A DNA stretch of 64,000 nt from Chondrosia reniformis. Lineage: Eukaryota; Porifera; Demospongiae; Chondrillida; Chondrillidae. The position numbers were made by a program, and so were the translations under genes. Position 1 is the first letter of the stretch, and the number at the start of each line of letters is the position of its first letter. Positions 8,883 to 21,377 of the stretch are shown in pieces. The stretch lies in assembly GCA_947172415.1 (NCBI GenBank), contig OX359196.1, positions 7,645,901 to 7,709,900 on the forward strand, written 5' to 3'. The notes beneath the pieces are model-generated. The model saw only the letters and a list, made by a program, of their open reading frames with translations, was not told where the DNA came from and made no database searches.

Positions 8883-11717
8883 TTAACTGTCACTTTGTTG
8901 ATTTTCTCTGTGAGTCCATGTCTTCTGTTTAAACACATTCTCGTTATCCTGCCAAGCTAGCCGTCCAGAGAGAAAGGTTGCGATCACCCTCAGCTCCTTG
9001 TCCAAGATGACCAGATCAGCATCGTGTCCGTAAGACAGCTTCCCTTTGAGATGGCTGATCCCTACTGCCTCAGCAGGATGCAGGGAGGCAGCCTCTAATA
9101 CAGCAGCTGTGGAGCAATCTAAACACATGCAGATACATACACCACCATCATCAGATCAGTGATATCAGTAAGAAGTAGGGTAATGTAATAAGCATTAGAA
9201 GTAGGGTAATGTAAGCCCACAACAACATGCATAATATACGATAGGTATTACAGGTACAGTGTACATTGATAGATGCTAGTCTGATAGTGCACTGACCTGT
9301 TGCTTCCTTGAATGTCCTCATGCACATGTCCATCGAGGCTACACTGAAGTGATCAAAACCACGACATATCAATTACAAGTAAATCTATCACAATACAACT
9401 GTTTGAGGTGTAAATGATTATGGTCAATACCATAAAGTTCTATAAAGCTGCATGCCACTGCATGTACCCAACTATAAGTGTTGCTGACCTTCCTGCTAAA
9501 GTAGAAGAGCCTTTCAATTGGGCCCTCCCATCAAACACATCCACAAAGAGGTCACTTAACTGATGTACTCCGTCTGGCAGCCCCATTGCAGCCATTGCGT
9601 CTGTCACCAGCACTGTAGCTGCACAAAGACATATGTAAATACCAATATATGGTGTGGACGCCTATCTGGTGTATGGATACCTGTCTGGCGTATGGATACC
9701 TGTCTGGTGTATGGATACCTGTCTGGCGTATGGATACCTGTCTGGCGTATGGATACCTGTCTGGCGTATGGATACCTGTCTGGTGTATGGATACCTGTCT
9801 GACGTATGGATACCTGTCTGATGTATGGATACCTGTCTGGTGTATGGATACCTGTCTGGCGTATGGATACCTGTCTGACATGTGGTGCATACCATGAGGG
9901 TTTGCCTTGTGGGCTATTCTGGTGACTGTCGGGTGTGTGTGGTAGTTGTCTGAGATGAGCCCGTAGAACACCTTCTGGCCATCAATATTTAAACTGGTCA
10001 AGAGACCCACGAGACCAGGGTCACGGTGATGGAACTGCGGGAAGAAGTGAAGTAGTGACAAGAGAAGAGCAGAGAAGGATGGACCAGTAATGGACCAGAT
10101 GGATGATTTACACACTTACAGGTAACATTGCATTGAACAGATGAGTTATAAAGGAAGCTCCATTCTTAACAGCCTCTTCAGCTGTATTCAGTTTACACAT
10201 TGAATGACCTGGCAAGTGAACAGTAAATGAACCAAGGGAACCAAGAGACTGCTCAGTAAAACTAGATTTAACAGGTCTAACAAAGCCATACTAAGTCTGT
10301 TTGGGGTGTATATAACATTATAACATTACATCACATCAATATACTCCCTATCCATATCTAATAACATATACTAACCTATTTAACCTTGAAATTCACAAAC
10401 CTAAAGAGACAATCACACCCTTTTCAGTTAACCATTCTATCGTCTCCATGGCGCCAGGCAGTTCTGGCGCAAGAGTAATTATCCTTACATTATCCAAGCT
10501 GCCATAACACCTTTCAACTTCTCGAGGAGATACTGAACTCCTTATAAACACTTCATTGTGTGCTCCCTTCTTCTCCTCATTGATAAAGGGACCTTCCAAA
10601 TGAGCTCCTACCAGTTGGAGAGAGAGACTTAGGAGTGCAGCAGAACAACCACTGAATACTAATGCCATTCAAACTATTATTAAATTAGTATTGAAATATT
10701 AATATGTATTATATGCACAGTACAATCAGTACTAATTGGACTGTATACTCACCCAAAACGTTAGCTCCATCACAACTGTGTATAGTCACCTCCAGCTGTT
10801 TGAGAATCTATAGACACCACACGAGCAACCTAACACACCACTTTCCTACATACTACATACTACATACTACATACTACATACTACATACTACATACTACAT
10901 ACTACATACGGTAATAGGACTGTACATAAGGAACTAAAAGTTTTGGATGAGGACACAGGAGTCCTCTCTTTATTCTTTGCTCCACTGGGCCAGACAGCTG
11001 CTTCTGGGAATACTGCCCTTAATCAGTGACCTCTAGAAGTCTTTCTGGAAGTTTCTAAGACCCTCCATGTAATATACCTCATGTTCTCTCTCTCTTCCTT
11101 ATATGGTAACTTGTTGTTCACTAGGTTACCCATTGTAGACTGACCTCTGTGTACTTGAATGAGTCTGATGTGACTATAGTTGGACAGAAGGAGGTCACCC
11201 CAAACTGGAGGAGTCTCTGGGCGGCCTCTTTCAACCGTGAGGGCCACGCCTCATCAACAGAGGAGAAGTCAAACCCAAAGCAGCCTGCAGAGAGGGAGAC
11301 GGCTACTGGATGGGCAGATTGTGTGGCAGTCAAATGAGATGCAGGTGAGTATTATTAAGCATGATACACTGGTAAACACTATCACTTATAGTGAGTAAAT
11401 ATCATCAATACTCATCAATGTGTGTAGTAGTGTGATATGAAGTATTAAGTTGACATTCCTCAAGCAGAGTTGCGTAGACAGGTCGTACCGTTGATCTGTA
11501 GGTCAATAAATCCTGGAGACACAATCAGGCCCTTGCAGTCATACGCGATGTCTGCTGTTCTCCCTTCATCAAAGAACAGCTTTTCCGGATTGGCTATTCT
11601 TCCTTTTCGAATAAAGAGGTCTTCTTTGACAAGTTTGCCATCTTTCAATATCTCGCAGTCACAGAGTCGCGTTATCACGTCTCCGTCCACACACCTCTGA
11701 TCCTTACAGTGAGCCAT
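8883..11717 (-). CDS. AMDHD2: N-acetylglucosamine-6-phosphate deacetylase
   Basis: Nine exons on the minus strand: 11489-11717, 11145-11284, 10753-10807, 10401-10607, 10120-10208, 9893-10034, 9489-9618, 9297-9343, 8883-9118. All phases agree and give 424 aa (human AMDHD2 is about 409). Motifs of the amidohydrolase fold appear in order: FIDLQINGCFGFDFS, GAHLEGPF (Glu146, metal ligand), ITHLFNAM (His233, metal ligand), FHHRDPG (about 241-247), YGLISDNYHTHP, VTDAMAAMGLPDG (Asp294, catalytic) and GRAQLKGSSTLAGS. The enzyme removes acetate from GlcNAc-6-phosphate to give glucosamine-6-phosphate in amino-sugar salvage, in the cytosol. Intron 6 holds a 19-bp minisatellite. It is divergent from TMTC4 across only 99 bp. 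Confidence 0.95.
9657..9885 (+). repeat. 19-bp minisatellite (about 12 copies)
   Basis: Tandem copies of GTATGGATACCTGTCTGGC with C/T and G/A variants in the last bases, inside intron 6 of AMDHD2. ORFs across it in both strands are repeat artefacts. Confidence 0.95.
10848..10908 (+). repeat. 7-bp microsatellite (TACTACA)n
   Basis: Eight or so uninterrupted copies of a heptamer within intron 2 of AMDHD2. Confidence 0.9.
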
Positions 11718-11816
11718 AGATATCCAAAGATCTAGAGCTCAGCTACGTATAGCTAGCCAACTGGGTCCGCGTATATACGAAAGGAGAAACCGCACCCTAA
11801 TTAGGGGGATCCCCGA
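11718..11816. promoter_or_regulatory. 99-bp divergent promoter region AMDHD2 / TMTC4
   Basis: Start codons of two recognisable genes point away from each other with only 99 bp between them, so leaders and core promoters must overlap or abut. No TATA box was seen. The inference rests on gene geometry. Confidence 0.6.
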
Positions 11817-14800
11817 ATGGGGCGCAATATGGCTTCGTTTGCTCTGCAGTTACTTACCAAAAGCAGAATTCTGCGATATCTCGCAATCGCCTCTCTCTCT
11901 TTATTGTGTTACGTGAACAGCCGAGATGGAGAGTTCGTGTTTGATGACTCAGAGGCTATTGTGGACAATAAAGACGTTCTTCCTAGTACTCCATTGAGCT
12001 CTGTGTTCCAGAATGACTTTTGGGGCAGTCCGTTGAAGAAGAAGACGAGTCACAAGTCGTACAGACCCCTCACTATAATGACCTTTAGATGGAACTACTG
12101 GCTGGCGGGAGGTCTGCACCCCCAGGGGTTTCACTTGACCAACATTGCTCTCCACTGCCTAGTCTCCCTCATCTTCATGTACCTCTCTGAAGAGCTATTT
12201 GGACAGAAATTCAAAAACAAGTAAGAACGAATCTCTTGTAGCTCATCTCTATATTTAGTTTTATGAATGTGGTTGCTTTACTAAACTGTAGTTCCTCATC
12301 TAATAATTTGAAATGCTTTCAATTGGTGCCTTTTCTGTAGTTTACACATAAAACCATCTTTCGTGTCAGCTGTGTTGTTTGCTACTCATCCGGTTCACAC
12401 AGAATGCGTAAGTTGGCATGTGCAGTGAGTTGCAGCAATGTACTTTGCCTGCTTGTAGGTAGCTGGTGTTGTTGGAAGGGCCGAGCTGTGCTCTGCTCTA
12501 TTCTACTTCTCAGCCGCCATCTTTTACATCAAGACACGGTGCACAGGTATATGGATGGTGTGTAGCTAGCTCATCTGTGATCATCTGTACACTGTACATT
12601 GCTCAACAGAGTTTGGTTCCAGTGCAGTTTCAATTTTTAGAGTAATCACAGTGTTCTTGTTAACTTTGGTAGCAACACTCTTCAAGGAACAAGGTATAAC
12701 TGCTATTGTAAGTCATTAGTGATGTACTCATTCCTGCAATGCTATACAAGTCATTCTGTTTGTTGTGCATAGGGTGTGTGCATGCTGCTAGACTTTGTGT
12801 GGCATTACCCCCTTATGTGTCAGTGTCTAATTAGAGGAAAGTCCTCTAAAGTGGACAATAGGAGGATCACTGAGCAGGTCAATAGTCAATACCTGATCCC
12901 AGTAGAGTTCATTGATAGTATGTTGTTCACTTGCATGTTCAGATTGGTAGCCTTGGAGGTCTCTTTCTGAGGACAACCCTACTCATTACCTCAGCGATAG
13001 TACTGCTGTATGTTAGAGTATTTGTTCTGGCTGGAGGACCTCCAACCTTCCAACCTCAAGAGAACCCTCCAGGATTCTCCAACTCCACTCTAACAAAGGT
13101 AGCCTGCTGGCCAGCTCTGCTCAGCAGCTGTCAAGTGTGTCCACTCTCTGCAGGTCCTCTCCTACAACTATGTGTACTCGCTGAATGCGTGGCTGCTCCT
13201 ATATCCCGACTGGCTCTGTTTTGATTGGTCCTTTGGCTGTGTTCCCCTCCTGACCTCCCTGACTGACCCAAGGAATGTCGCTTCTCTTCTCCTCTGGCTG
13301 GTCCTCCTAGCTCTGTCACTCAAGATACTGTCTGGACCGTGGAGTGGCACTAAAGTGTAATAGCTGCACAGTCCACTTCATGCCACCTGCCATGCTGCCT
13401 GTTTGTGTGCAAATACCAATAAAAGATTTGTCACTAGTTTACTTATAAGATAGAAAGGATTGTTCTTTTACATGTGTCCCCCCCAATTGTCCTGATAGCA
13501 TGATACATATGGAAGCCTTTGTTTTGTTAATATGACTCTTCTTCCTGCAGTCTAGTCTCGGAGGGTCTGGCACTGATGGTCACTCCATTTCTACCAGCCT
13601 CCAACCTCTTCTTCTTGGTCGGGTTTGTGCTGGCAGAGAGGGTCCTGTACCTCCCAAGTGCAGGCTACTGCATACTGGTGGGACTGGGGCTGTACCTGAT
13701 TGACAGGAAGTGGGCGTGGCTGGACAATGTGAGATCTGTTATAATGCTAGTGTTACTCAACCAATTTTCTTCTTCTCCTTCTCCTCTTCCTCCTTCTCAT
13801 TTTCCTTCTCCTTCTCCTCCTCCTCCTCCTTCCAGATTATGTTTCCACTGATGCTCTTCACAGTTTTAGCATTTGTAATGAAATCAATTCAAGTAAGAGA
13901 TTATAAGTGTCATTTCCTTCAAAGGATGCATATTTTGCTAAATATGCCTGTCCTATCTTAGAGAAGTTCTGATTGGAAGGATGAGTACACTTTGTTCTAC
14001 AGTGGCTTAGCAGTGTGTCCACTCAATGCAAAGGTGCTTGTATATTATGTGCAGCCCATGCATGCCTGCTGTCAAGTGGTGTCTCCCATCACAGCTGCAG
14101 CACGAGGACTAGCACTGCAAGATTTGTGTCATCCCTTCTTGTGTAGGTGCATTACAACGTGGGTCACAAGTTGGCCAGCAATGGCAGCCTATTAGAAGCA
14201 GAGCAGTACTACAGACAAGCCGTACAACTCTATCCTGATTATGGAGATGCCCTCAACAACCTCGGCAACTTGCTCAAGGTTAGTCTAATCATTGCTAGTA
14301 CAGTGCAGCACAATAAATCAGGTGAAGAGCTCATTAATCAGTAGTTGACTAGTGCATACATTTAATGTGTTGTAGGATAAAGGAGACAGCCGATCTGCTG
14401 AAGAGTTACTTGAGAAAGCTGTCAAGTCAAAGTGAATTGTAAAACATTCTAGTTGCCACTAAATACCACGTTTGTTTGTTCTCCTCAAATATACGTGTGC
14501 GTATAGTCCTGAAGTGGCTGCTGCCTGGATGAACCTAGGTATTGTGAAAAATGGCCTGCAGAAACTAGAGGTCAAAGTTCAGTGCCATACCTTTATAGGT
14601 GACTGCCTACATGTGTGTTATCCTATTCTACAGGAGTCACAAATGTGTTACCTTGAGGCTCTCAAGCAGAGACCCAAGTATCCTGATGCATACTACAATC
14701 TCGGGAACCTAGTAAGCTCTAGATGTTGGTAGTCACACTTTCTGATTGTTCATCTGTGTTTCCATGGTGATGCCATCATGTGTTTCCATTGTGTAACAGT

Positions 14801-15751
14801 TTATTGATATGGGGAGGATGGACGATGCAGTCAAGGCATTCCACAAGGTTATTGAGATGAAAGAGGATCACATCAGTGCTTGGAGCAACTTGGCTTTGCT
14901 CCTTGAGAACACTGGTCTGTGGGCTAGCATGATCTTGTCAATACCTGTACATCTAGTTGGTTGCTGAATAGTATACTCTAACATATGTGTTTGTGTGTGT
15001 ATCTATAGATGAAAATAATTTTGCAGTTTTTAATTTTAATAATAATAACTAGAACTACTTAAGTAATTTCTTTGCCTTATTTGGATGTTAGGAAGAGAAA
15101 GGGATTCAGAGGAGACACTTCGAAGGGCAATCACAGTTAATCCTTCAGCTTCTTCCTTGTACTACTCACTTGGCAGCCTTTTTGGGAAAACTGGTCGACT
15201 TGAGGTGGGTCATTTGAAATACATGTACGTATATGTGCATCACAAACCAACGTATGGTAGAGAGCAAACATTTAACAAGACTTCCCAATACCTTATGGAA
15301 AACATTACATGTGATGTCAAGTGCCATGATGCTTGTAAAAACATTTTGTTACATATTTAGTGCCTATGTACATCAGATTGGGTTTGTATTGAAATGGTCA
15401 ACCACACACTAGTACTCAAACTGTTTATATAGAAACTCCCAATTTTCACAGTCTTTTTCTGTGCAGGAATCAATTCCCTATTTGAAGAAAGCTATTGAAT
15501 TGAATCCAAATGAATCTACCTATTTTGTAAACTTGGGTGCGTTCTCAGTCCTACTGTGCCACGTGCACGAGTATGGCTAGATGTTAACATGTAGTTGACT
15601 TGCATCGTTAGGTGTCGTGTATCACCATTTGAATGAACACTCTTTAGCTGAAGAGGCTTATGTGAAGGCAATACAACTCGATCCATCCAATCAGCTTGCC
15701 AAAGACAATTTAGCTAAACTTAAAAGGAGAAAAAAGACAAATTCTTTCTAG
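11817..15751 (+). CDS. TMTC4: Transmembrane and TPR repeat-containing O-mannosyltransferase, TMTC4-like
   Basis: Eighteen exons: 11817-12220, 12341-12407, 12459-12546, 12610-12707, 12773-12877, 12943-13098, 13154-13343, 13556-13728, 13836-13892, 13962-14033, 14147-14278, 14376-14431, 14507-14570, 14634-14711, 14800-14914, 15092-15204, 15467-15536, 15612-15751; 725 aa (human TMTC4 is about 741). Landmarks: FVFDDSEAIVDNKDVLPSTP, SHKSYRPLTIMTFRWNYWL, FATHPVHTECVAGVVGRAEL, TLFKEQGITAI, YSLNAWLLLYPDWLCFDWSF and PFLPASNLFFLVGFVLAERV, then TPR repeats from about residue 471. TMTC proteins are ER-membrane O-mannosyltransferases acting on cadherin-type substrates; TPRs face the lumen. The end of exon 7 is the least certain join: reading through gives a stop, while a GT at 13344 restores frame. 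A second Met lies at 11829. Confidence 0.92.
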
Positions 15752-16033
15752 TCTCTAAAATGTAATACCTTGACTGTACAAAAATATCTTTGTTGTATTT
15801 TTTATTTCTTGTTTGATTAAAAAGGATGTACGAATTTTTATTGGTCGAACACGTTTCCTAGGTATCGGGGCAGCTGCCGTCGTCAATTTTCAAAGCAGCA
15901 AAACTATTTCCTTTTGTATAAAGTTGGAGAGACTTGAGCTAGACCAGCAGTTGAGAGGTTGCCAATTTTGTAAACTTTTTCTACACAGCTTTGCGCTTCA
16001 AACGGGACGCTGTGCGTTGCGCCAGCCGAATTG

Positions 16034-19000
16034 ATGGAGCAGCTCAGCGAGGAGACAGTGACCTCCTGGTTAAAAAGTAATCCGCACTTTTTATCTCAGT
16101 ACTTAAAAGGACAACTTCAAGTAGGTCCGTCTACTGGGAGCAGCGGCGCGCACCAGCAAGCGTGGCTGGACCCTCACAGCGGGCAAGGACACGGACTGAA
16201 ACTGTCGAAGAAGAAGTCGGGCTGTCTGCGGGTCCTCAGCGAAACACATTTACCCGTTCCCGTCACAGCAGACGGAGCTACGCCAAAGAAATCGGCCTCT
16301 CAACTGAGGCAAATGCCAAAGGACGAGATGCTGATGGAACTGGTCAGAGACATTGCCCACGATTTGGACATTAACAGCCTCAGCCACAAGATATTGGTGA
16401 ATGTGAACGTCATCACTTATGCAGACAGGTCCTCCCTCTTCCTGGTGGAGGGAGACCAAAATAATACACTGCTGATATCCAGGCTGTTTGATGTGACAGT
16501 GAACTCGACTGTCCAGGAGTCTGTTCACACAAAAGAGGAGGCCATCAAGATTCCACTCGGGGTGGGCATCATCGGACATGCTGCTAAGAGCGGCAAACCC
16601 ATTAACATTGAGGATGCCTACAAGGTTAGTATAGGGAGGGTCTATGGGCAGCTGTTGGTATAGGGAGGGACTATGGGCGGCTATTGGTATAGGGAGGGAC
16701 TATGGACGGCTATTGGTATAGGGAGGGTCTATGGACGGCTATTGGTATAGGGAGGGACTATGGGTGGCTATTGGTATAGGGAGGGTCTATGGGCAGCTAT
16801 TGGGTAATTAGATTTTAATTTTCAATATGCACAAGTAAATGGGTTTTACTAATTGTATTTCCCTTCTTAGGATTCTCGATTTAATCAATCGATTGATAAA
16901 AAGACTGGCTACCGAACAAGAAGTATTCTTTGTATGCCAATCAAGAACCATCTTGCTGAGGTACATTGGCTGTACTGACTCACTGTAATCCATGATATTT
17001 AATCCTAAAGCTAATACAGTATATATACGTACATTTTAGTATTGCATATTACAGTCTATATATATGGAGTAATTATTATTGCAAACATAATTAATTAATT
17101 ATTGAGCTACAGCAATCATAATTCACTAGCTATCAGCAGTTCCAGTCTCTCTTTATTATTATTGTATATACCAACATATGGTATGTATAATGTCACAAAA
17201 GTTAAAATTGATAGTCAAGTCATATTAAGTATCTATATGTATATAGTAAGTTTACTAGTACCACCTGGGGATGGTACTATATATTGTTGAGCACCCTCTC
17301 CTCCTCAGGTGATAGGTGTTGCTCAGGTAATGAACAAGAGCGAGGGATCTGGAGCATTCTCAAAGGAGGATGAAGAGATCTTTGCCAACTACCTCACCTT
17401 CTGTGGCATCGGATTGACCAATGCTAGACTCTACGAGAGGTCACTGAGGGAATACAACAGGAATCAGGTGTGGTATGGTGTGGGTGGGCGTGGTACGGGT
17501 GGGCGTGGTGGGCGTGGTGTGGTGTGGGTGTGTCTCTAGTGTAGCTGTGAAGTGATTCTTTAATAGTCCAGTAGCTGAAACTGAACTATACTGGACCTGA
17601 TGTGTGCGTAGGTGCTGCTGCAGTTGGCTCATGGTCTGTTTGAGGAGCAGACCTCTCTGGAGAGGATGGTGCAAAGGATCATGCAGGAGACTCAGGAACT
17701 TGTGCTGTGTGAGCACTGTCATGTGCTGCTAATAGATCAGGACCATAAAGAGGTTTGCTCTGCAGGGCTCAGTCGTATATCACTCTGGTAATCTCTTTAT
17801 TCTCTCTCTTCCCTGTCTTTATACAGGGAGCCAAGTTTAATGAAATATTTTGTAGATCAATAACCCCTTCAGGGAGTCAGATCTTAGTCAAGTGAGTGGG
17901 TGGGGAATCTCCCGTGTTAATCCCCAGTGTCATATGTCAATAACTGGCTTAGAAAACTCACTCAAAATGAACTTCCAAATATGGAGTGTGCAGTGGCTGT
18001 AGTAGAGACTGGAGATGTGAGTGCATAAAACTGTCTATACAGTATGTTTATAGTCGGCAGACAAACCAGTATCTAATCCAGTAGCTAATGATATGTACAT
18101 GCATGGTAGAGCTTGTCCAATATTATAAGTCTGTTACCCTCTATGCAGTCACTTAATATCAACACTCCCGATGGCCCAGTGAAAGTGAGTGCAAATCACA
18201 CGACAGAGCGGTGCCTTGTCTACTCTGCTCATTTGTATGATCCTACAGTTGGACGATGGAATCAGGAACCTTCTCTGCATACCGATATACAGCAATGATG
18301 AAGAAGTTATAGGTAATGATACAAGTTGGGAGTTGCACAGTGCGACCTGTTATTTCAGGACTTGTGGATGGATTAAGCGTACATGTGTTTCACTGTGTGC
18401 TGTAGGCGTGGCTCAGATGGCCAATAAGGAGAAGATGTTACCATTCACAAGCACCGACCAGGAGTCACTAGAAGTGTGTAATTATTAGTTGCTTCCATTC
18501 CTCCAGTGCAACTCTGCTATATGCCTCCAATCACTTGATGCCAACTTGTCTTCCTTTCTCTGTTTCAACAGATGTTCAGTGCCTTCTGCGGATTAGGTAT
18601 CCACAATGTTCTCATGTACGAGAGGATTTCCAAAGCCCTAGCCAAACAGAAGGTAGCATTAGAAGTTTTATCCTATCATGCGGCAGCTCCTTCGAATGAG
18701 GCTGAAAGAATGGCTGTAAGTAGACCACCTGTACCCATACTAACTACTGTTGTACCTACATATGGACTGAGGTATCAGAATACACTCTCTCACCCAGGAT
18801 GCCTGTAGTGTGTCTACATGATGTGTATTTCAGTGCTTGGTCAGCAGTGTAATGCTGTATTGTAACACATGTCTTGTGTCGCCTGTATTAGGTTGTTAGT
18901 GTGAAAAAGTGTGTATAGTGTGTATGTGTCACTCTCTGTGACAATGTGTGTATAGTGTGTGTCACTCTGTGACAATGTGTGTATAGTGTAAGTGTCACTC

Positions 19001-21069
19001 TGTGACAATGTGTGTATAGTGTGTATGTGTCACTCTCTGTGCTCACAGAATACTCCTGTACCAACTGCTAAGGATACTAATCTCGATTCCTTTGACTTCA
19101 ATGATGCTTTGTTAAGTGACGATGAAACTGTACTGGCATCTGTACGTATGTTCCTAGATTGTGACTTGGTGACAAAATTCAATATTGACTATAAGGTTAG
19201 AGGTTGCTGAGCAACCATCTTAGCACAATTTACATGTATGTGTTAGCATAAGTGTCCAGTACTTAGTACTCCTGCTGCTGTTCTGAGTGTAGATATTGTG
19301 TCGATGGATAATGACTGTGAAAAAGAACTATCGACAAGTCACCTACCACAACTGGCGACATGCCTTCAATGTAGCTCAAACAATGTTTGCCATGTTCAAG
19401 GTAACCACTAATTACACTCATATGTATATATAGGCCATCTTTATATTACCAAACTCTAATACTTTACCTAAGAAGGTTGCTCATAGCTAAGGAATACTGA
19501 GAATATACTATTAGTACTCACATCTCATTGGTGCCATATAGTAGTATGGCTAGAGTATGGTGTTAATTGGTATGTGCAGTCTGCAGTATGTATATTACAG
19601 TGTTACCTCTAGTGTGGCCTGATGGAAGGACTGTTTTCAGACACAGAGAAGCTGGCACTCCTGACAGCGTGCTTCTGTCACGACTTGGATCACAGAGGGA
19701 CCAACAACTCCTTTCAATCAAAGTGTGTATCTCACGTGTGTCTCATCCTGCATAGTCTGTCACTATATCAGTCGGACCATCCCACGTACCTTGTTATACC
19801 ACTGTAACATATACCATATGTCTCAGAGTCCATATACGCTGGATATATACCTTATTTGGAATCTCTGTTTTGCAGAGTTGATTCTCCGATAGCTCAGCTC
19901 TACTCCACTTCCACAATGGAACACCATCACTTTGATCACTGCATAATGATACTCAATAGCGAGGTACATACATACCATTACACACACCTCTGATAGACAA
20001 CACTACCACTTATGAGTCACTGTGAACAACAGATTACTGTGTACATTGTCACTTACAGTTCCATCACTCCGTTTTTAGGGAAGTAACATATTTCACAGTA
20101 TCACAACAGAAGAGTACTCCGAAGTACTCAAAATGTTGGAACATCACATCTTGTCCACTGACTTGGCATTATACTTTCAGTAAGTTCCATCCACAAAGTG
20201 TCTTCTGAATACACTCAGTCTTATGTGGTGCTACAGGAAGAAAGGTCGATTCATAGACATTGTTGAGAAGCACAGTTTTGATTGGAACAACTTGGCCCAT
20301 AGGGAGCTCTTGCGAAGCATGCTAATGACAGCTTGTGATGTGGCAGCTATCACAAAGCCGTGGGAGATACAGCAGGAGGTACCCACCAGTCCTCACATTC
20401 TACCAGCACAGCACCACTGACTTACATGCATGTCATCAATGTGTGACTTTGTTAGGTAGCCTACCTGGTCGCTAGTGAGTTCTTTGAGCAAGGAGATAGA
20501 GAGAGATTCGACCTTCACCTTGAACCAATGGTAGGTGTGTGCTGCTGTTACCATACTTACTGCATGTACCTTTTGTCCAATCACACTACCTTAGGCCATG
20601 ATGGACCGGCAGAAAAAGGATGATTTGCCAAAGATGCAGGTTGGATTTATAGATGCCATCTGCATGGCATTATATAAGGAGCTGTACAGGTTGCACCCTC
20701 CGTTCCAACCACTCTTTGATGGGGTTACAAAGAATAGAGCAAAGTGGCAGTCCTTGGCAGATGAGGCTGGAAAGAGGCAAGGTCAGTATATACACCTTCT
20801 TAATGCAGTCATGCAAACAGGAAGTGATTTAGAGAGGAAGTGTGTATTTATATTCGTTTTCTGATGCAGCTATAGAAGATAGAGCACTTTCCTCTCCACT
20901 GTCACCAGCTATGGTAACAGTAGAAGGCCCTAGAGATCCCTCAACGCCAGTGGGAGGGAGGCCAATAGAGGCTTGGCGGAGCAAGCCTTCAGTGAGTCAC
21001 AGCTCCAAGGAGAAGAGGAAGGAGCAGCAAGAGCGGCAGAGAGGGAACAAAAAATGTGTCATTTGTTAA
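16034..21069 (+). CDS. GAF-domain cyclic nucleotide phosphodiesterase (PDE5/6/11 type) with CaaX box
   Basis: Nineteen exons: 16034-16624, 16871-16960, 17309-17467, 17612-17752, 17827-17891, 17953-18016, 18149-18184, 18249-18312, 18406-18473, 18572-18715, 19049-19195, 19293-19400, 19613-19722, 19876-19963, 20079-20179, 20237-20378, 20456-20530, 20595-20781, 20870-21069; 859 aa. GAF-A has the cGMP-site signature [14 protein letters not shown] near residue 235; in GAF-B it is [14 protein letters not shown], so the final Asp-Glu is Asp-Gln, and that domain is short. The catalytic domain has YHNWRHAFN (proton-donor His542, metal His546), [10 protein letters not shown] (metal His582, Asp583), [13 protein letters not shown] and MQVGFIDAI. 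It ends KKCVIC, a CaaX prenylation motif as in vertebrate cone/rod PDE6. Role: hydrolysis of cGMP (possibly cAMP), likely membrane-attached. The last seven exons are duplicated downstream. Confidence 0.93.
16629..16801 (+). repeat. 29-bp minisatellite (6 copies)
   Basis: Copies starting GTATAGGGAGGG and ending CTATTG in intron 1 of the phosphodiesterase, differing by a few substitutions each. Confidence 0.9.
18900..19045 (+). repeat. Irregular 35-40 bp tandem repeat (about 4 copies)
   Basis: Copies of 'gtgtgtatagtgtgt..gtcactctctgtgaca' in PDE intron 10. The last copy runs into the 3' splice site of exon 11 (19049), so part of the acceptor's upstream region is repeat-derived. Confidence 0.85.
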
Positions 21070-21377
21070 CAAACTTGTACAATGTTGTGCATTATCCTCA
21101 AATGATATTCCTTTTTATAACACATGCTATAGGTATGTATATAACACTACACCTGACAATTTCAATGTGTAAGCTTAAGGTTTAAGTGTATATCAACAGA
21201 TATAAAGTAACTGAATACATGTGTTTTATGATGAAATTTGTCAATGAAATTATACAAAACATTTCATGTATGTATAAGATTGATATAGTTACTAGTTATA
21301 AAAGTAAGGTTTGAGAAGTGAGCTCTGTTTATAGATGTTGGCCCATCTCTGGTTCCGCAACCCGATCACCTGTATGT

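Noticed and set aside
9552-10115. 187-codon ORF on the minus strand across AMDHD2
   Set aside because: It joins AMDHD2 exons 6 and 7 through the 19-bp minisatellite intron in the wrong phase; the spliced exons match the deacetylase family on both sides.
13341-13360. Apparent stop codon ending TMTC4 after residue 380 or so
   Set aside because: An upstream GT at 13344 joined to the acceptor before 13556 restores frame and continues with PFLPASNLFF as in other TMTC4 proteins; a short isoform is possible but not needed.
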